From: Paracoccaceae bacterium
Lineage (GTDB): Bacteria > Pseudomonadota > Alphaproteobacteria > Rhodobacterales > Rhodobacteraceae
DNA length: 9,107 nucleotides
Direction: 5' to 3'
Assembly (NCBI GenBank): GCA_003535335.1
Contig: DOHJ01000155.1
Location: forward strand, 1-9,107
Shown here: piece after piece, positions 1 through 7,299 of the stretch
How the letters are laid out: every line of letters begins with the position of its first letter
Numbering within the stretch: position 1 is the first letter of the stretch
Notes under the pieces: model-generated
Databases searched by the model: none
Seen by the model: the letters and a program-made list of their open reading frames with translations, nothing else
What the model was told of the DNA's origin: nothing
Program-made: the position numbers and the translations under genes

Positions 1-160
1 ATGGCTTAAGAACGCCAGCTATCACATTGAAAAGGGTGGTTTTTCCAGCACCATTAGGACCGATCAAACCAGTGATGGAGCCCTCTTCAATCTGCAAGCT
101 GGCACCATCGACCGCGCGAAAGCCGCCAAATGACTTCGAGAGGTTCTCAACCACTATCAT
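1..160 (-). CDS. livG: LivG-type branched-chain amino acid ABC transporter ATPase (partial, N-terminus only)
   Basis: The first 53 residues of an ABC ATPase are visible; the rest lies beyond the left window edge. The translation begins MIVVENLSKSFGGFRAVDGA and contains a clear Walker A (P-loop) GPNGAGKTT at about residues 35-43. The pattern of 'NLSKSFGG..AVDG' followed by the P-loop and 'LFNVIAG' is characteristic of LivG, one of the two cytoplasmic ATPases (LivG, LivF) that power LivHM-type uptake of branched-chain or related amino acids. The ATG at 160-158 was chosen because a GGGG Shine-Dalgarno core sits 8 bases upstream. The binding-protein gene lies just upstream on the same strand, which fits a liv cluster. 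The call to the LivG/LivF group is secure. Exact substrate cannot be known from this fragment, and the signature, Walker B and H-loop regions are outside the window. Confidence 0.85.
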   Translation of the reverse strand, partial: MIVVENLSKSFGGFRAVDGASLQIEEGSITGLIGPNGAGKTTLFNVIAGVLKP

Positions 161-208
161 ATTAACATCCCCTTGCCCCGATCTTTTGATCTTGGGACTT
201 GTTTAGCA

Positions 209-238
209 AAACAGCCCGGTGATTTAACCGGGCTGTTT
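209..238 (-). terminator. Strong intrinsic terminator downstream of the binding-protein gene
   Basis: A perfect 12-base-pair inverted repeat (209-220 with 227-238) encloses a 6-base loop. Its core is GCCCGGT/ACCGGGC and it is flanked by A and T runs. Read on the minus strand, it begins 21 bases after the stop codon at 260 and ends in TTTT, so it should terminate the binding-protein transcript. Read on the plus strand, it is followed by a T-rich stretch (TTTGTTGTTATTATT), so it may also work in that direction. It separates the abundant binding protein from livG, a common way to make more binding protein than ATPase. Partial read-through is possible. Confidence 0.85.
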
Positions 239-259
239 GTTGTTATTATTAGTAGAAAC

Positions 260-1462
260 TTAACGGAATTTCATGATTTCCATTTTGCCATCTTTGAAAA
301 CAACCTGACGGTAGTTACCAGCGGATTCACCGGCACCAATCAGCTCGACGGCCGAAGCACCAACATAATCAATCTCGCCACCATCGGCCAGAATTTTCAT
401 GGCTTTGGCCAGTTCACCGGGATAGATTTTTTCACCGGGTGCGTTGGCAACATCCATTACCTTGTCTTTCAGGGCCGAAGATTCCGAAGAACCGGCAGCC
501 TGCATGGCCAGCATGATCAGCGCGGCGGCGTCATAGGATTCCGCGGAAAATGGCGATGTGGGCTCAAATGCGCCACCATCTGCTGCTGCCAATTCTTTGA
601 ATTTGGCCGCGCCGGGGCTGTCAGTGCCGGGGTTTTGCCCCATGGATCCGCCGATATCTTTACCAAAGTTTTCCTCTAGTGCTAGACCGACCATGCCGTC
701 CGGGAAGTGGAAAGTGTCGAACGCACCACTATCAAGTGCAGCGCGCAAAACACCGGCACCACCCTGATCGGCATATCCGGCAATAACCAGACGATCGCCA
801 CCGGCAGCGGCTAGAGAGCCAATTTCGGCAGAATAATCGGCTTTGCCATCTTCGTGCGAGGCAGAAATGGTGATTTTGCCGCCATCTGCTTCATAGGCTT
901 TCTGGAAAGCATCGGCCAAACCTTTGCCGTAGTCATTATTGGTATAGGTCAAAGCTACAGATTTCACGCCTTCTTCCAGCAGAATATCGGCCATCACCTG
1001 CCCCTGACGCGCATCAGATGGTGCCGTGCGGAAAAACAGACCGTTATCTTCGGCTGTAGATAGGCCGGGCGAAGTGGCTGATGGCGAAATCATCACAATG
1101 CCGTTTGGCAGGGCTACGTTCGATAAAATCGCACCTGTGGCACCGGAACACATGGCCCCCATAATCGCCTTAACGCCATCGGATGTTACTATGCGTTCTG
1201 CAACCGTGGTGGCCGCAGCTGCGTCAACACAAGTTGAATCGCCGCGCACAGGCGTTACAGTTGCACCACCCAGCAAAGCGCCGGAAGCGCTGACTTCTTT
1301 CATGGCCAACTCGGCCCCGCCGGCCATATGTGGGGCCATTGATTCAAGCGGTCCGGTAAAGCCCAAAAGCACCCCGATCTTGATTTCTTTCATGTGACCG
1401 TCGGCATATGCCGATCCAGCCAAAAGCGCGGTTGCAGCGCTGGCCAATAGTAATTTTTTCAT
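260..1462 (-). CDS. LivJ-type branched-chain amino acid ABC transporter periplasmic substrate-binding protein
   Basis: A 400-residue type I periplasmic binding protein (Peripla_BP_6, LivJ family). It has a classic Sec signal peptide: KK at residues 2-3, a hydrophobic core, and a probable cleavage after the AYA at residues 18-20. The mature protein opens with the family's 'KIGVLLGFTGPL' beta strand. C78 and C105 are spaced like the disulfide pair near the N-terminus of LivJ proteins. Other family-like segments are ISPSATSPGLS (about 125-135), FRTAPSDARQG and YTNNDYGKG. It should capture a branched-chain or related amino acid in the periplasm for a LivHM/LivGF transporter, whose LivG-type ATPase begins downstream on the same strand. 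The start is supported by the signal peptide and a GGGAG Shine-Dalgarno 6 bases upstream. Ligand specificity cannot be read from the sequence; amide or short-chain ligands occur in this family. Confidence 0.9.
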   Translation of the reverse strand: MKKLLLASAATALLAGSAYADGHMKEIKIGVLLGFTGPLESMAPHMAGGAELAMKEVSASGALLGGATVTPVRGDSTCVDAAAATTVAERIVTSDGVKAIMGAMCSGATGAILSNVALPNGIVMISPSATSPGLSTAEDNGLFFRTAPSDARQGQVMADILLEEGVKSVALTYTNNDYGKGLADAFQKAYEADGGKITISASHEDGKADYSAEIGSLAAAGGDRLVIAGYADQGGAGVLRAALDSGAFDTFHFPDGMVGLALEENFGKDIGGSMGQNPGTDSPGAAKFKELAAADGGAFEPTSPFSAESYDAAALIMLAMQAAGSSESSALKDKVMDVANAPGEKIYPGELAKAMKILADGGEIDYVGASAVELIGAGESAGNYRQVVFKDGKMEIMKFR

Positions 1463-1666
1463 GTGTCTCTCCCAAGTTAGATGAAATCTCTGTCTTTAAC
1501 TTTATGCAGGTTTTTAACAAAAGAAAAGCAATGAGCACAAGTTTGACAACAATAATGCAATGAAAACCATGGATAAAACAACCTAAAGGACGTAGTCTAG
1601 CCTTGATTCAGACAGAAATTTATTTAGCGGCCCAAAACACAAACAATTTCAAACAAGGGGATTCCC
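1463..1666. promoter_or_regulatory. Divergent intergenic region between the binding protein and the small secreted protein
   Basis: This AT-rich 204-base gap must hold the promoters of two divergent genes. On the plus strand there is a perfect TTGACA at 1543-1548, but no convincing -10 hexamer follows at normal spacing. On the minus strand a TTGCTT followed 17 bases later by TGCATA is possible but weak. The only well-supported sites are two ribosome binding sites: GGGAG on the minus strand (1473-1469) for the binding protein, and AGGGG (1656-1660) for the plus-strand gene. No operator dyad was recognised. Confidence 0.4.
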
Positions 1667-2080
1667 ATGCGAATGTTATTTTTAATTTTGGCAATGATGT
1701 TGCCTACAGCCGTAAATGCCCAAATGCGCGACAGCGTGTTCAAGGATTATAAAGCCTATAATGACTTTGTAGACCAAAAGGTTACGATACGCGATTTCAA
1801 ACCTTTTATTCTCGCTCTTGGCGGACGCGATGAATATTCGCCCGATCAACTGGAAAAAATCAACAAACAATTGCTGAATGTCTTTCGCAAGGATTTCGCC
1901 AATAAAACGGTTTTTCGCCGTGTTGAACTGGGTGGCGGATTTTCACAAGAGGCCCGTGCCTACTGGAATGGTGAAAGCTATGCTTATTATTATGCGATCT
2001 TGCATCAACGCAAAAATGACCTTGTGGTGATCAATTTTTCGCTGAATTCTGATATTGGTGTCATTATGGCTAAATTTTAG
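1667..2080 (+). CDS. Small secreted/periplasmic protein of unknown function
   Basis: A 137-residue protein I do not recognise. It begins with a convincing Sec signal peptide: MRM, then a hydrophobic LFLILAMMLPTAV core, and a likely cleavage after AVNA (residue 18), leaving a mature domain of about 119 residues. The mature part is mixed in character. It has a lysine- and aspartate-rich stretch (KDYKAYNDFVDQK), a probable helix around 'SPDQLEKINKQLLNVF', then GGG and an aromatic run YAYYYAILH, and an alternating hydrophobic C-terminus (DLVVINFSLNSDIGVI) that looks like beta strand. No cysteines, lipobox or membrane anchor are seen. Start choice is firm: AGGGG lies 6 bases upstream of the ATG and the signal peptide starts there. 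It stands alone, divergent from the binding protein and convergent with the GlxA regulator, so context gives no functional clue. Confidence 0.75.
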   Translation: MRMLFLILAMMLPTAVNAQMRDSVFKDYKAYNDFVDQKVTIRDFKPFILALGGRDEYSPDQLEKINKQLLNVFRKDFANKTVFRRVELGGGFSQEARAYWNGESYAYYYAILHQRKNDLVVINFSLNSDIGVIMAKF

Positions 2081-2111
2081 GGCGTGATCCGATATCAGCC
2101 TGATCAAATTA

Positions 2112-3110
2112 TCAGCCGCCTGAAACTTGGGTTCCGCGCTCGCGATAAGGCGTGGTGCCGTAGTGGGATCTGTAGCATTTGGAAAAATGTGATGGGGATG
2201 TAAACCCGCAGGCCAGTGCCACATTTATGACGCTCATATCGGTTTGCAGCAGCAGGTTTCGGGCCTTTTGCAATCGCAGCCCCATATAATACCGTTTTGG
2301 CGAGCGGTTTAAGTAACGGCGAAACAGCCGTTCCAGCTGCCGGGTGGACATGCCAACATCTTTTGCCAGCACCGAAGGGCTGACAGGCTCTTCAATGTTG
2401 CCCTCCATCCGCTTGATAACAGACGATAATTTCGGGTGACGCACACCAATACGGGTCGGTATCGACATGCGCTGGGTGTCTTGGTCTGTGCGGATTGTGC
2501 TATAAATCATTAGATCAGCCACGGTATTGGCCAGATCCGGGCCATGATCATCCGAAATCAGCTTTAACATCAGATCCAGTGAAGCTGTGCCGCCAGCCGT
2601 TGTGTAGCGGCTTGCATCGGCAGCAAAAACCGATTTTGTCAGCTCGATATCAGGAAATTCCTCGGTAAAGCTGTCGTGGTTTTCCCAGTGGATCGTCGCA
2701 TGCTTGCTCTCGATCAGACCTGCCTTGGCCATGGTGTGGGCCGCAGTACACAACCCGCCAATTTTAACCCCGCGCCGCGCCTCGCGCCGCAACCAGTTTA
2801 ACACCGCCAGATTGCTATGCTTTTGCACATTCAATCCGCCACAAATTAAAATAGTATCATCGCGTGACAGCTCGGACATGGTCCCCTCAACCACTAAACT
2901 TGCACCCGCTGAACTGACCCTGTTTTCACCGGTTTCACTTACAAGACACCATTCATACAATGTTTTACCCGACATCCGGTTGGCAATTCGCAAGGCTTCC
3001 AATGCCGCAGTGCAGCTTAGCAATGTAAATTCCTCAAGCAACAAAAACACAAACCGGCGTGGTGTGACTTGCATCGCGGGGTCTTCAATTGGGTGTCGGG
3101 ATTCGTCCAT
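2112..3110 (-). CDS. GlxA-family transcriptional regulator (DJ-1/PfpI-like domain + AraC HTH), GbdR-like
   Basis: A 332-residue regulator with two domains. Residues about 18-205 form a DJ-1/PfpI (class I glutamine amidotransferase-like) sensor domain, with the elbow GGLCTAAH around C121 and the HWEN motif at 141-144. Residues about 225-325 form an AraC/XylS DNA-binding domain with two helix-turn-helix units (about 246-267 and 293-315, including VALACGFTSPSHFSKCYR). Both halves resemble the choline/glycine-betaine/carnitine regulators GbdR and CdhR: FTLLS near residue 28, GGTA.LD.ML near 173-183, and RQLERLFRRYLNRSPKRYY. It probably activates a catabolic operon in response to a quaternary amine or amino acid; the ligand and target are inferred only. 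The start has a weak AAAGG ribosome site 7 bases upstream; an internal ATG at codon 13 is the alternative. It is divergent from DAHP synthase, with no evidence that it controls that gene. Confidence 0.9.
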   Translation of the reverse strand: MDESRHPIEDPAMQVTPRRFVFLLLEEFTLLSCTAALEALRIANRMSGKTLYEWCLVSETGENRVSSAGASLVVEGTMSELSRDDTILICGGLNVQKHSNLAVLNWLRREARRGVKIGGLCTAAHTMAKAGLIESKHATIHWENHDSFTEEFPDIELTKSVFAADASRYTTAGGTASLDLMLKLISDDHGPDLANTVADLMIYSTIRTDQDTQRMSIPTRIGVRHPKLSSVIKRMEGNIEEPVSPSVLAKDVGMSTRQLERLFRRYLNRSPKRYYMGLRLQKARNLLLQTDMSVINVALACGFTSPSHFSKCYRSHYGTTPYRERGTQVSGG

Positions 3111-3227
3111 TCAGATGCCTTTGGTCAAACACGGGTTCTTAACGGAAATCAGGTTTTTATTATCCGAGCAAGCAAATACGATTGCCCGGATCACCTTTCT
3201 TCTGCCCATTTGGTGCGATATCTGCTG

Positions 3228-3255
3228 TTGGCACAAGCAAATTCTGTGCTAATAG
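3228..3255 (+). promoter_or_regulatory. Candidate sigma-70-type promoter for DAHP synthase
   Basis: A TTGGCA hexamer (3228-3233, five of six matches to the -35 consensus) is followed after 16 bases by TAATAG (3250-3255, only a partial -10). It lies about 38 bases upstream of the chosen DAHP synthase start and inside the 182-base divergent gap with the GlxA regulator. The spacing and position are reasonable but the -10 is weak, so this is a suggestion only. Confidence 0.3.
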
Positions 3256-3292
3256 CTTAATTTCAGACATGAGCATTTTGGGAGCAAATAGG

Positions 3293-4660
3293 ATGAGCAA
3301 TTGGAAAAAATCTGACTGGCGGGCCAAACCGCGGGTGCAGATGCCCGATTATCTGGACCAACCGGCATTAAACGCAGTCGAGTCCCAACTTGCAAAATAC
3401 CCGCCTCTTGTTTTTGCAGGCGAGGCACGTAAATTAAAAGCGGCACTTGGCCAGGCGGCCGAGGGCAAGGCATTTTTGCTGCAAGGCGGCGATTGCGCCG
3501 AAAGCTTTGCCGAATTTTCCGCCGACACCATTCGCGACACGTTTAAGGTGATGCTGCAAATGGCGATGGTTCTGACCTATGGCGCCAAAGTGCCGGTGGT
3601 CAAGGTTGGCCGCATGGCCGGCCAGTTTGCCAAACCGCGCTCGGCCCCGACCGAAACCTTCGACGGGGTGGAATTGCCCAGCTACCGTGGCGACATTATC
3701 AATGATCTGGAGTTCACGCCCAAAGCCCGCATTCCAAACCCGCAAAAAATGTTGCAGGCCTACACACAGGCCGCGGCCTCGCTAAACCTTGTGCGCGCTT
3801 TTTCGCAGGGCGGTTATGCCGATGTGCATCAGGTGCATGAATGGACGCTTGGCTTTACCCGTGGTGAAAACGCCGCAAAATACCGCGAAATGGCCGGCCG
3901 GATTACCGACACGCTGGATTTCATCATGGCCGCCGGCGTTGACAGCAGCCGCGCCCACACCTTGCAAACCGTTGATTTTTATACAAGTCACGAATCTTTG
4001 CTGCTGGAATATGAAGAAGCGCTTTGCCGCATCGATAGCACATCTGGCAAACCAATCGCCGGCTCTGGCCATTTTCTGTGGATCGGGGATCGCACCCGTA
4101 AACCCGATGGCGCGCATGTGGAATTCCTCAGCGGCGTGCAAAACCCGATCGGGGTCAAATGCGGCCCCTCCATGACCCAAGACGATCTGAAACAATTGCT
4201 GGCCAAACTTAACCCCGAAAACGAGGCTGGCCGCATCACCCTGATCACCCGTTTTGGTGCCGGATCTGTGGGCGATCATTTGCCCCGCCTGATCAAAATC
4301 GTCCAAAGCGAGGGCGCGAATGTGCTGTGGTGTTGTGATCCGATGCACGGTAACACGATCAAATCCTCGACCGGATATAAAACCCGGCCCTTTGATTCTG
4401 TGCTGCGCGAGGTTCGCGAATTTTTTGAAGTGCATAGCGCCGAGGGCACAGTGCCCGGCGGTGTACATTTTGAAATGACCGGTCAGGACGTGACCGAATG
4501 CACCGGCGGAGTGCGCGCGGTGACGGATGAAGATTTGTCCAGCCGTTACCACACCTCGTGTGATCCGCGTCTGAATGCCAGTCAATCTCTAGAGCTTGCG
4601 TTTCTGGTTTCGGAAGAGCTGTCTGATCTGCGGCAACGAAAAGCCGAAAAAGTGGCGTAA
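3293..4660 (+). CDS. Class II 3-deoxy-7-phosphoheptulonate (DAHP) synthase
   Basis: A 455-residue cytoplasmic enzyme of the class II (plant/mycobacterial AroG type) DAHP synthases. It condenses phosphoenolpyruvate with erythrose 4-phosphate, the first step of the shikimate pathway to aromatic amino acids. The family signatures are all present: [11 protein letters not shown] (62-72), [14 protein letters not shown] (104-117), [13 protein letters not shown] (232-244), IGVKCGPSM (286-294), [16 protein letters not shown] (318-333), CCDPMHGNT (347-355), [15 protein letters not shown] (389-403) and [15 protein letters not shown] (421-435). The metal ligands expected from the family are C68, H352, E394 and D424. 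The length is normal for the class. The reading frame is open from 3182, but the start at 3293 is preferred because GGGAG lies about 8 bases upstream and translation there begins [10 protein letters not shown], directly before conserved sequence. Feedback control cannot be predicted. The gene stands as its own unit, with a divergent regulator upstream. Confidence 0.95.
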   Translation: MSNWKKSDWRAKPRVQMPDYLDQPALNAVESQLAKYPPLVFAGEARKLKAALGQAAEGKAFLLQGGDCAESFAEFSADTIRDTFKVMLQMAMVLTYGAKVPVVKVGRMAGQFAKPRSAPTETFDGVELPSYRGDIINDLEFTPKARIPNPQKMLQAYTQAAASLNLVRAFSQGGYADVHQVHEWTLGFTRGENAAKYREMAGRITDTLDFIMAAGVDSSRAHTLQTVDFYTSHESLLLEYEEALCRIDSTSGKPIAGSGHFLWIGDRTRKPDGAHVEFLSGVQNPIGVKCGPSMTQDDLKQLLAKLNPENEAGRITLITRFGAGSVGDHLPRLIKIVQSEGANVLWCCDPMHGNTIKSSTGYKTRPFDSVLREVREFFEVHSAEGTVPGGVHFEMTGQDVTECTGGVRAVTDEDLSSRYHTSCDPRLNASQSLELAFLVSEELSDLRQRKAEKVA

Positions 4661-4723
4661 CGCCGAGCAGGGTTTTGATTGCATCCGATAGTTGGCTGGA
4701 TTCGTAACAGGTGCCAAAGTAAA

Positions 4724-5463
4724 ATGAGACGGACACAGAAAACTTACGATCTGGTTACAGTCATTGACACGGATGATTTGCGTGTTCAAAAATTCGTAGC
4801 AGACAGCGATCGGCTTGTTCTGTGTTTCTCCGGTATCGGGCGCGATGAAAATCAGGCACCGGTTAACGAATTTATCGTGAATGCCATAAACGATAGCAAG
4901 GATAGTGTGCTGTTTATCGTCGATAAAAACCGTACCTGGTTAAATGGCCCGGGGTTGCTGGCCGAAATCTTCAAATCTGTTGATGTTTTTTTCAAGAGCA
5001 TGGCACAAGAGATATATATTGTCTGGGCCACAGTATGGGCGGGTTTTCGGCCCTGATAATGCCGTTCTACATGCCTGTCAGGGCCGTCGCTGCCTTTTCC
5101 CCGCAATTTTCCATTTCACCGGAAGTTGTACCCGATGAAAAACGCTGGGAGATATACCGTGACAGGATTTCCGAGATCAAAATACCATCGATTAAGGAAT
5201 TTTTGGCGGATCAGACCGAATATTATGTGTTTCACGGCCGCCACCCGCGCGAAGCCCCCCAACGCGAACCGTTCCCCCGCAAGGCCAATTTGCACCACTT
5301 TATTATGCGAAACACCGTGCATAACACCTCACAAAGACTAAAGCAGTTTGGTCTGTTGAGCGATGTGATTCAGGCTGCATTTTCCCGAGACACCCCGCGG
5401 GTCACCGATCTGCTGGGGCAGGCATTGGGCAAAAAACGGGCTGATGAAACCGGCAACAACTGA
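4724..5463 (+). pseudogene. Alpha/beta-hydrolase-like protein, interrupted by a one-base frameshift at the nucleophile elbow
   Basis: Two overlapping plus-strand frames together read as one protein of about 246 residues. The first (4724-5056) gives the N-terminal half, with LVLCFSGIGRDENQAPVNEF and LFIVDKNRTWLNGPGLL, and ends EIYIVW before going out of frame. The second frame resumes at 5026 with GHSMGGFSALIMPFYM, a textbook GxSxGG nucleophile elbow (Ser codon 5032-5034), then AFSPQFSISPE and a C-terminal NTVHNTSQRLKQFGLL whose His is the likely catalytic base. The span is 740 bases; adding one base makes 741, a whole number of codons, and one extra G in the GGG run at 5025-5027 joins the halves as YIVWGHSMGG. 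This is either a recently broken gene or a homopolymer error. It resembles hydrolase-fold proteins found near surface-polysaccharide genes, but its substrate is unknown. It starts 63 bases after DAHP synthase with only a weak AGGTG ribosome site. Confidence 0.75.
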
Positions 5464-5529
5464 CACCCCAATTTGTATAGCCGAATGAAAGACCCGCAGA
5501 CCGGTTGGTAAATACCGGTGTCCGGAAAT

Positions 5530-6273
5530 TCAGTCCCGATCGTTGGACACCACAAGATGCAGACGCGATTTATTCTTTGCAGGTTTTTCACTCCCCCTGT
5601 AACTTTCCCTGTAACTTTGCGGGTTCTGATGCTCTGTACCGACGGATTCTGACAACGGTTTTTTTGTAAATTCTGCACTTTCCCCTTCAACCATCAAGGG
5701 TTTCATCAGTAGTTTTGACACATAGAAACGACGCGGCGCGCGGCCAATAACGCCGCTTGAAACAAAACAGCCAATAATCCGGCTGATTTCCCCCATATCA
5801 CTGCGCAAAGGTAGCAGGATCAGTTTGGCGTCCAATGTCGGTTTGCCAATTCTGCGCTCGGCTTTTAAACTCAGCTCCGCAATCTCTGGCCCCTCGAAAA
5901 CAGCCTGCATTGCTTTGGTTACAGCGTCTCGGGCCGTCGGGGTGAAAAACGCGGTGAACGGCATGCCGCGCACTTCCATACCCAACAAATCATTCAGATG
6001 GCTTCCGGTTAGCCGCACCCGGGCCATGCCCATTGCAATGCGCTCTAAAATAAAGGTATTTGACAACGCCCGTTCAATGCCGCGCGGGTCAATTTCACTG
6101 CGCCGGGGCACGATACGGCCCATCCGCAAGCCCTCCCAATAGGCCCGAACCTCGTTTATTTCAGTAAACAGCGTTTCAGTTTTATAACCAAGCATCGAAA
6201 TCACGTTCTTGCCGCCAATCATTTTTTGCATCGTTTTCACCCGTTCAATAATACCCCCGCACGGGTCAGACAT
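5530..6273 (-). CDS. PAS_5-family domain protein
   Basis: A 247-residue protein with a PAS_5 domain (an alphaproteobacterial PAS-like family) over residues about 38-175. The typical opening EVRAYWEGLRMGR.VPRRSEIDPRGIE is at 41-67, followed by ILERIAMGMARVRLTGSHLNDLLGMEVRGMPF (75-106) and LLPLRSDMGEISRIIGCF (153-170). The rest is a basic, low-complexity tail with no second enzymatic or DNA-binding domain. These proteins are usually soluble and of unknown or presumed sensory role; no cofactor residue can be named. Start choice is uncertain: no good Shine-Dalgarno precedes the ATG at 6273, and ATGs at codons 15, 18 and 27 are possible, all upstream of the conserved domain. It is convergent with the broken hydrolase gene and divergent from yicC. 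The tail carries a 12-base tandem duplication, listed separately. Confidence 0.8.
   Translation of the reverse strand: MSDPCGGIIERVKTMQKMIGGKNVISMLGYKTETLFTEINEVRAYWEGLRMGRIVPRRSEIDPRGIERALSNTFILERIAMGMARVRLTGSHLNDLLGMEVRGMPFTAFFTPTARDAVTKAMQAVFEGPEIAELSLKAERRIGKPTLDAKLILLPLRSDMGEISRIIGCFVSSGVIGRAPRRFYVSKLLMKPLMVEGESAEFTKKPLSESVGTEHQNPQSYRESYRGSEKPAKNKSRLHLVVSNDRD
5595..5618. repeat. 12-base perfect tandem duplication in the PAS_5 gene tail
   Basis: CCCTGTAACTTT occurs twice back to back (5595-5606 and 5607-5618). Being a multiple of three, it keeps the frame and yields a repeated SYRE/SYRG unit near residues 220-227 of the minus-strand PAS_5 protein. It looks like a small replication-slippage duplication in a poorly constrained tail. 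Confidence 0.8.
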
Positions 6274-6357
6274 TGTTGTTCAACGGGGTCGCCTTGTGTT
6301 AACCCTATGCTCATAATGCTTACCGCAAGATTAATATAGCACAGATTGAAGAAAATT

Positions 6358-6394
6358 GAGGGGGTAAAATTATTAAATGGTTAACTGCAGATGA
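6358..6394 (+). promoter_or_regulatory. yicC translation start region with a five-codon upstream ORF
   Basis: The strongest ribosome binding site before yicC, GAGGGGG at 6358-6364, is 26 bases from the yicC ATG at 6391, too far to serve it directly. It lies 12 bases before another ATG at 6377, which opens a tiny ORF (M-V-N-C-R, stop). The stop TGA at 6392-6394 overlaps the yicC start as ATGA. Termination-reinitiation coupling is a possible reading, but the 12-base spacing is longer than ideal, so this remains an inference. Confidence 0.3.
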
Positions 6395-7296
6395 TAAAAT
6401 CGCCAATAATAAAGTCGATGACAGGCTTTGCCGCCCGTAATAATGAAATGCCCGGTTTATCTTGGGGCTGGGAAATTCGCAGTGTAAACGCCAAGGGGTT
6501 GGATATCCGCATGCGCCTGCCCGATTGGGTTGACGGTCTGGAAGCGGCGGTTCGTGAGCAAATCGCCAAATCCGCCGGACGTGGCAGCATCAACCTGAGC
6601 CTGCACGTGCAGCGCGAAGAAGGCAGTGCTGCACTGAACATAAATCAGGCCCAACTGGGGCGCGTTCTGGCCGCACTTGCAAAAATCGAGGACACCGCAG
6701 CCGATAACAACCTGACGCTGGTGCATTGCACCGCAGCCGATGTGCTAAACCAGCGCGGCGTGATTGACAGCACGGTTGCCCAAATCGATACCGCGCCACT
6801 GCTTGGTGCCCTGCTGAATGATCTGCCGGTTTTATTGAAAGATTTTCAATCCATGCGCATGGCCGAAGGCGCAGTGCTTGATCGAGTCATCCGCGACCAG
6901 CTGGCGCAGATCAGTCAGCTAACAAAAGATGCAGCGGTTGCCGCCGAGAATCGCAAAACCGATGTGGCCAGTATTTTGCGCAAAAATCTGGCCCGTGTGC
7001 TGGAAAATTCCGATGGTGCCGATGCGGACCGCGTGGCACAGGAATTGGCCATGCTGGCGATAAAATCCGACGTATTAGAGGAGCTGGACCGCTTGACGGC
7101 CCATGTGGACGCAGCCTATCAGTTACTGGAAAAATCCGGCCCCGTCGGGCGAAAGCTGGATTTTTTGATGCAGGAATTCATGCGTGAAGCCAACACCCTG
7201 TGCTCCAAAGCCCAATCCAGCAACCTGACCCGCATCGGGCTTGAGTTAAAGGCCACGATTGACCAGATGCGCGAACAGGTGCAAAATGTGGAGTAA
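6391..7296 (+). CDS. yicC: YicC/YloC family endoribonuclease
   Basis: A 301-residue YicC-family protein, a conserved bacterial endoribonuclease involved in RNA turnover and stationary-phase fitness in other bacteria. The N-terminal YicC-like domain starts at SMTGFAARN (9-17), followed by SWGWEIRSVNAKGLDIRMRLP (24-44), matching the family's 'EIRSVN.K.LD...RLP'. The C-terminal DUF1732 region (about 217-301) contains EELDRLTAHVDAAYQLL, GPVGRKLDFLMQEFMREANTL and a final REQVQNVE, all family hallmarks. Length is normal. The start is uncertain between 6391 and an internal ATG at 6418, which would begin exactly at MTGFA; neither has a close strong Shine-Dalgarno. An upstream in-frame stop at 6382 excludes longer forms. 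It is followed after 3 bases by gmk, the usual bacterial pairing, and so is the first gene of this operon. Confidence 0.93.
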   Translation: MIKSPIIKSMTGFAARNNEMPGLSWGWEIRSVNAKGLDIRMRLPDWVDGLEAAVREQIAKSAGRGSINLSLHVQREEGSAALNINQAQLGRVLAALAKIEDTAADNNLTLVHCTAADVLNQRGVIDSTVAQIDTAPLLGALLNDLPVLLKDFQSMRMAEGAVLDRVIRDQLAQISQLTKDAAVAAENRKTDVASILRKNLARVLENSDGADADRVAQELAMLAIKSDVLEELDRLTAHVDAAYQLLEKSGPVGRKLDFLMQEFMREANTLCSKAQSSNLTRIGLELKATIDQMREQVQNVE

Positions 7297-7299
7297 GCC

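Noticed and set aside
157..168. Three-codon ORF (ATG TTA ATA TGA) overlapping the livG start on the minus strand
   Set aside because: The GGGG ribosome site abuts this ATG directly, leaving no spacing for initiation, while it is ideally placed for livG; likely chance.
173..679. Plus-strand open frame of 168 codons opposite the binding-protein gene
   Set aside because: It runs through the terminator hairpin and antisense to a clear signal-peptide-bearing binding protein; no coding features of its own.
2704..3252. Plus-strand open frame opposite the GlxA regulator and into the intergenic gap
   Set aside because: Antisense to well-conserved regulator sequence, with no domain and no supported ribosome site.
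3182..3292. 37-codon N-terminal extension of DAHP synthase
   Set aside because: The extension is unlike the family and contains the candidate promoter; a GGGAG ribosome site and normal family length support the start at 3293.
3782..4585. Long minus-strand open frame (267 codons) inside DAHP synthase
   Set aside because: It lies wholly opposite a gene with all class II DAHP synthase motifs; the translation has no recognisable domain and reads as an antisense shadow.
5015..5040. Programmed -1 ribosomal frameshift in the hydrolase gene
   Set aside because: No canonical slippery heptamer in the reading frame and no evident downstream pseudoknot; a one-base loss in the G run is simpler.
5500..5519. 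Inverted repeat ACCGGT...ACCGGT between the broken hydrolase and the PAS_5 gene
   Set aside because: Considered as a bidirectional terminator between convergent genes, but the stem is only 6 pairs, each arm is itself palindromic, and no T run follows on either strand.
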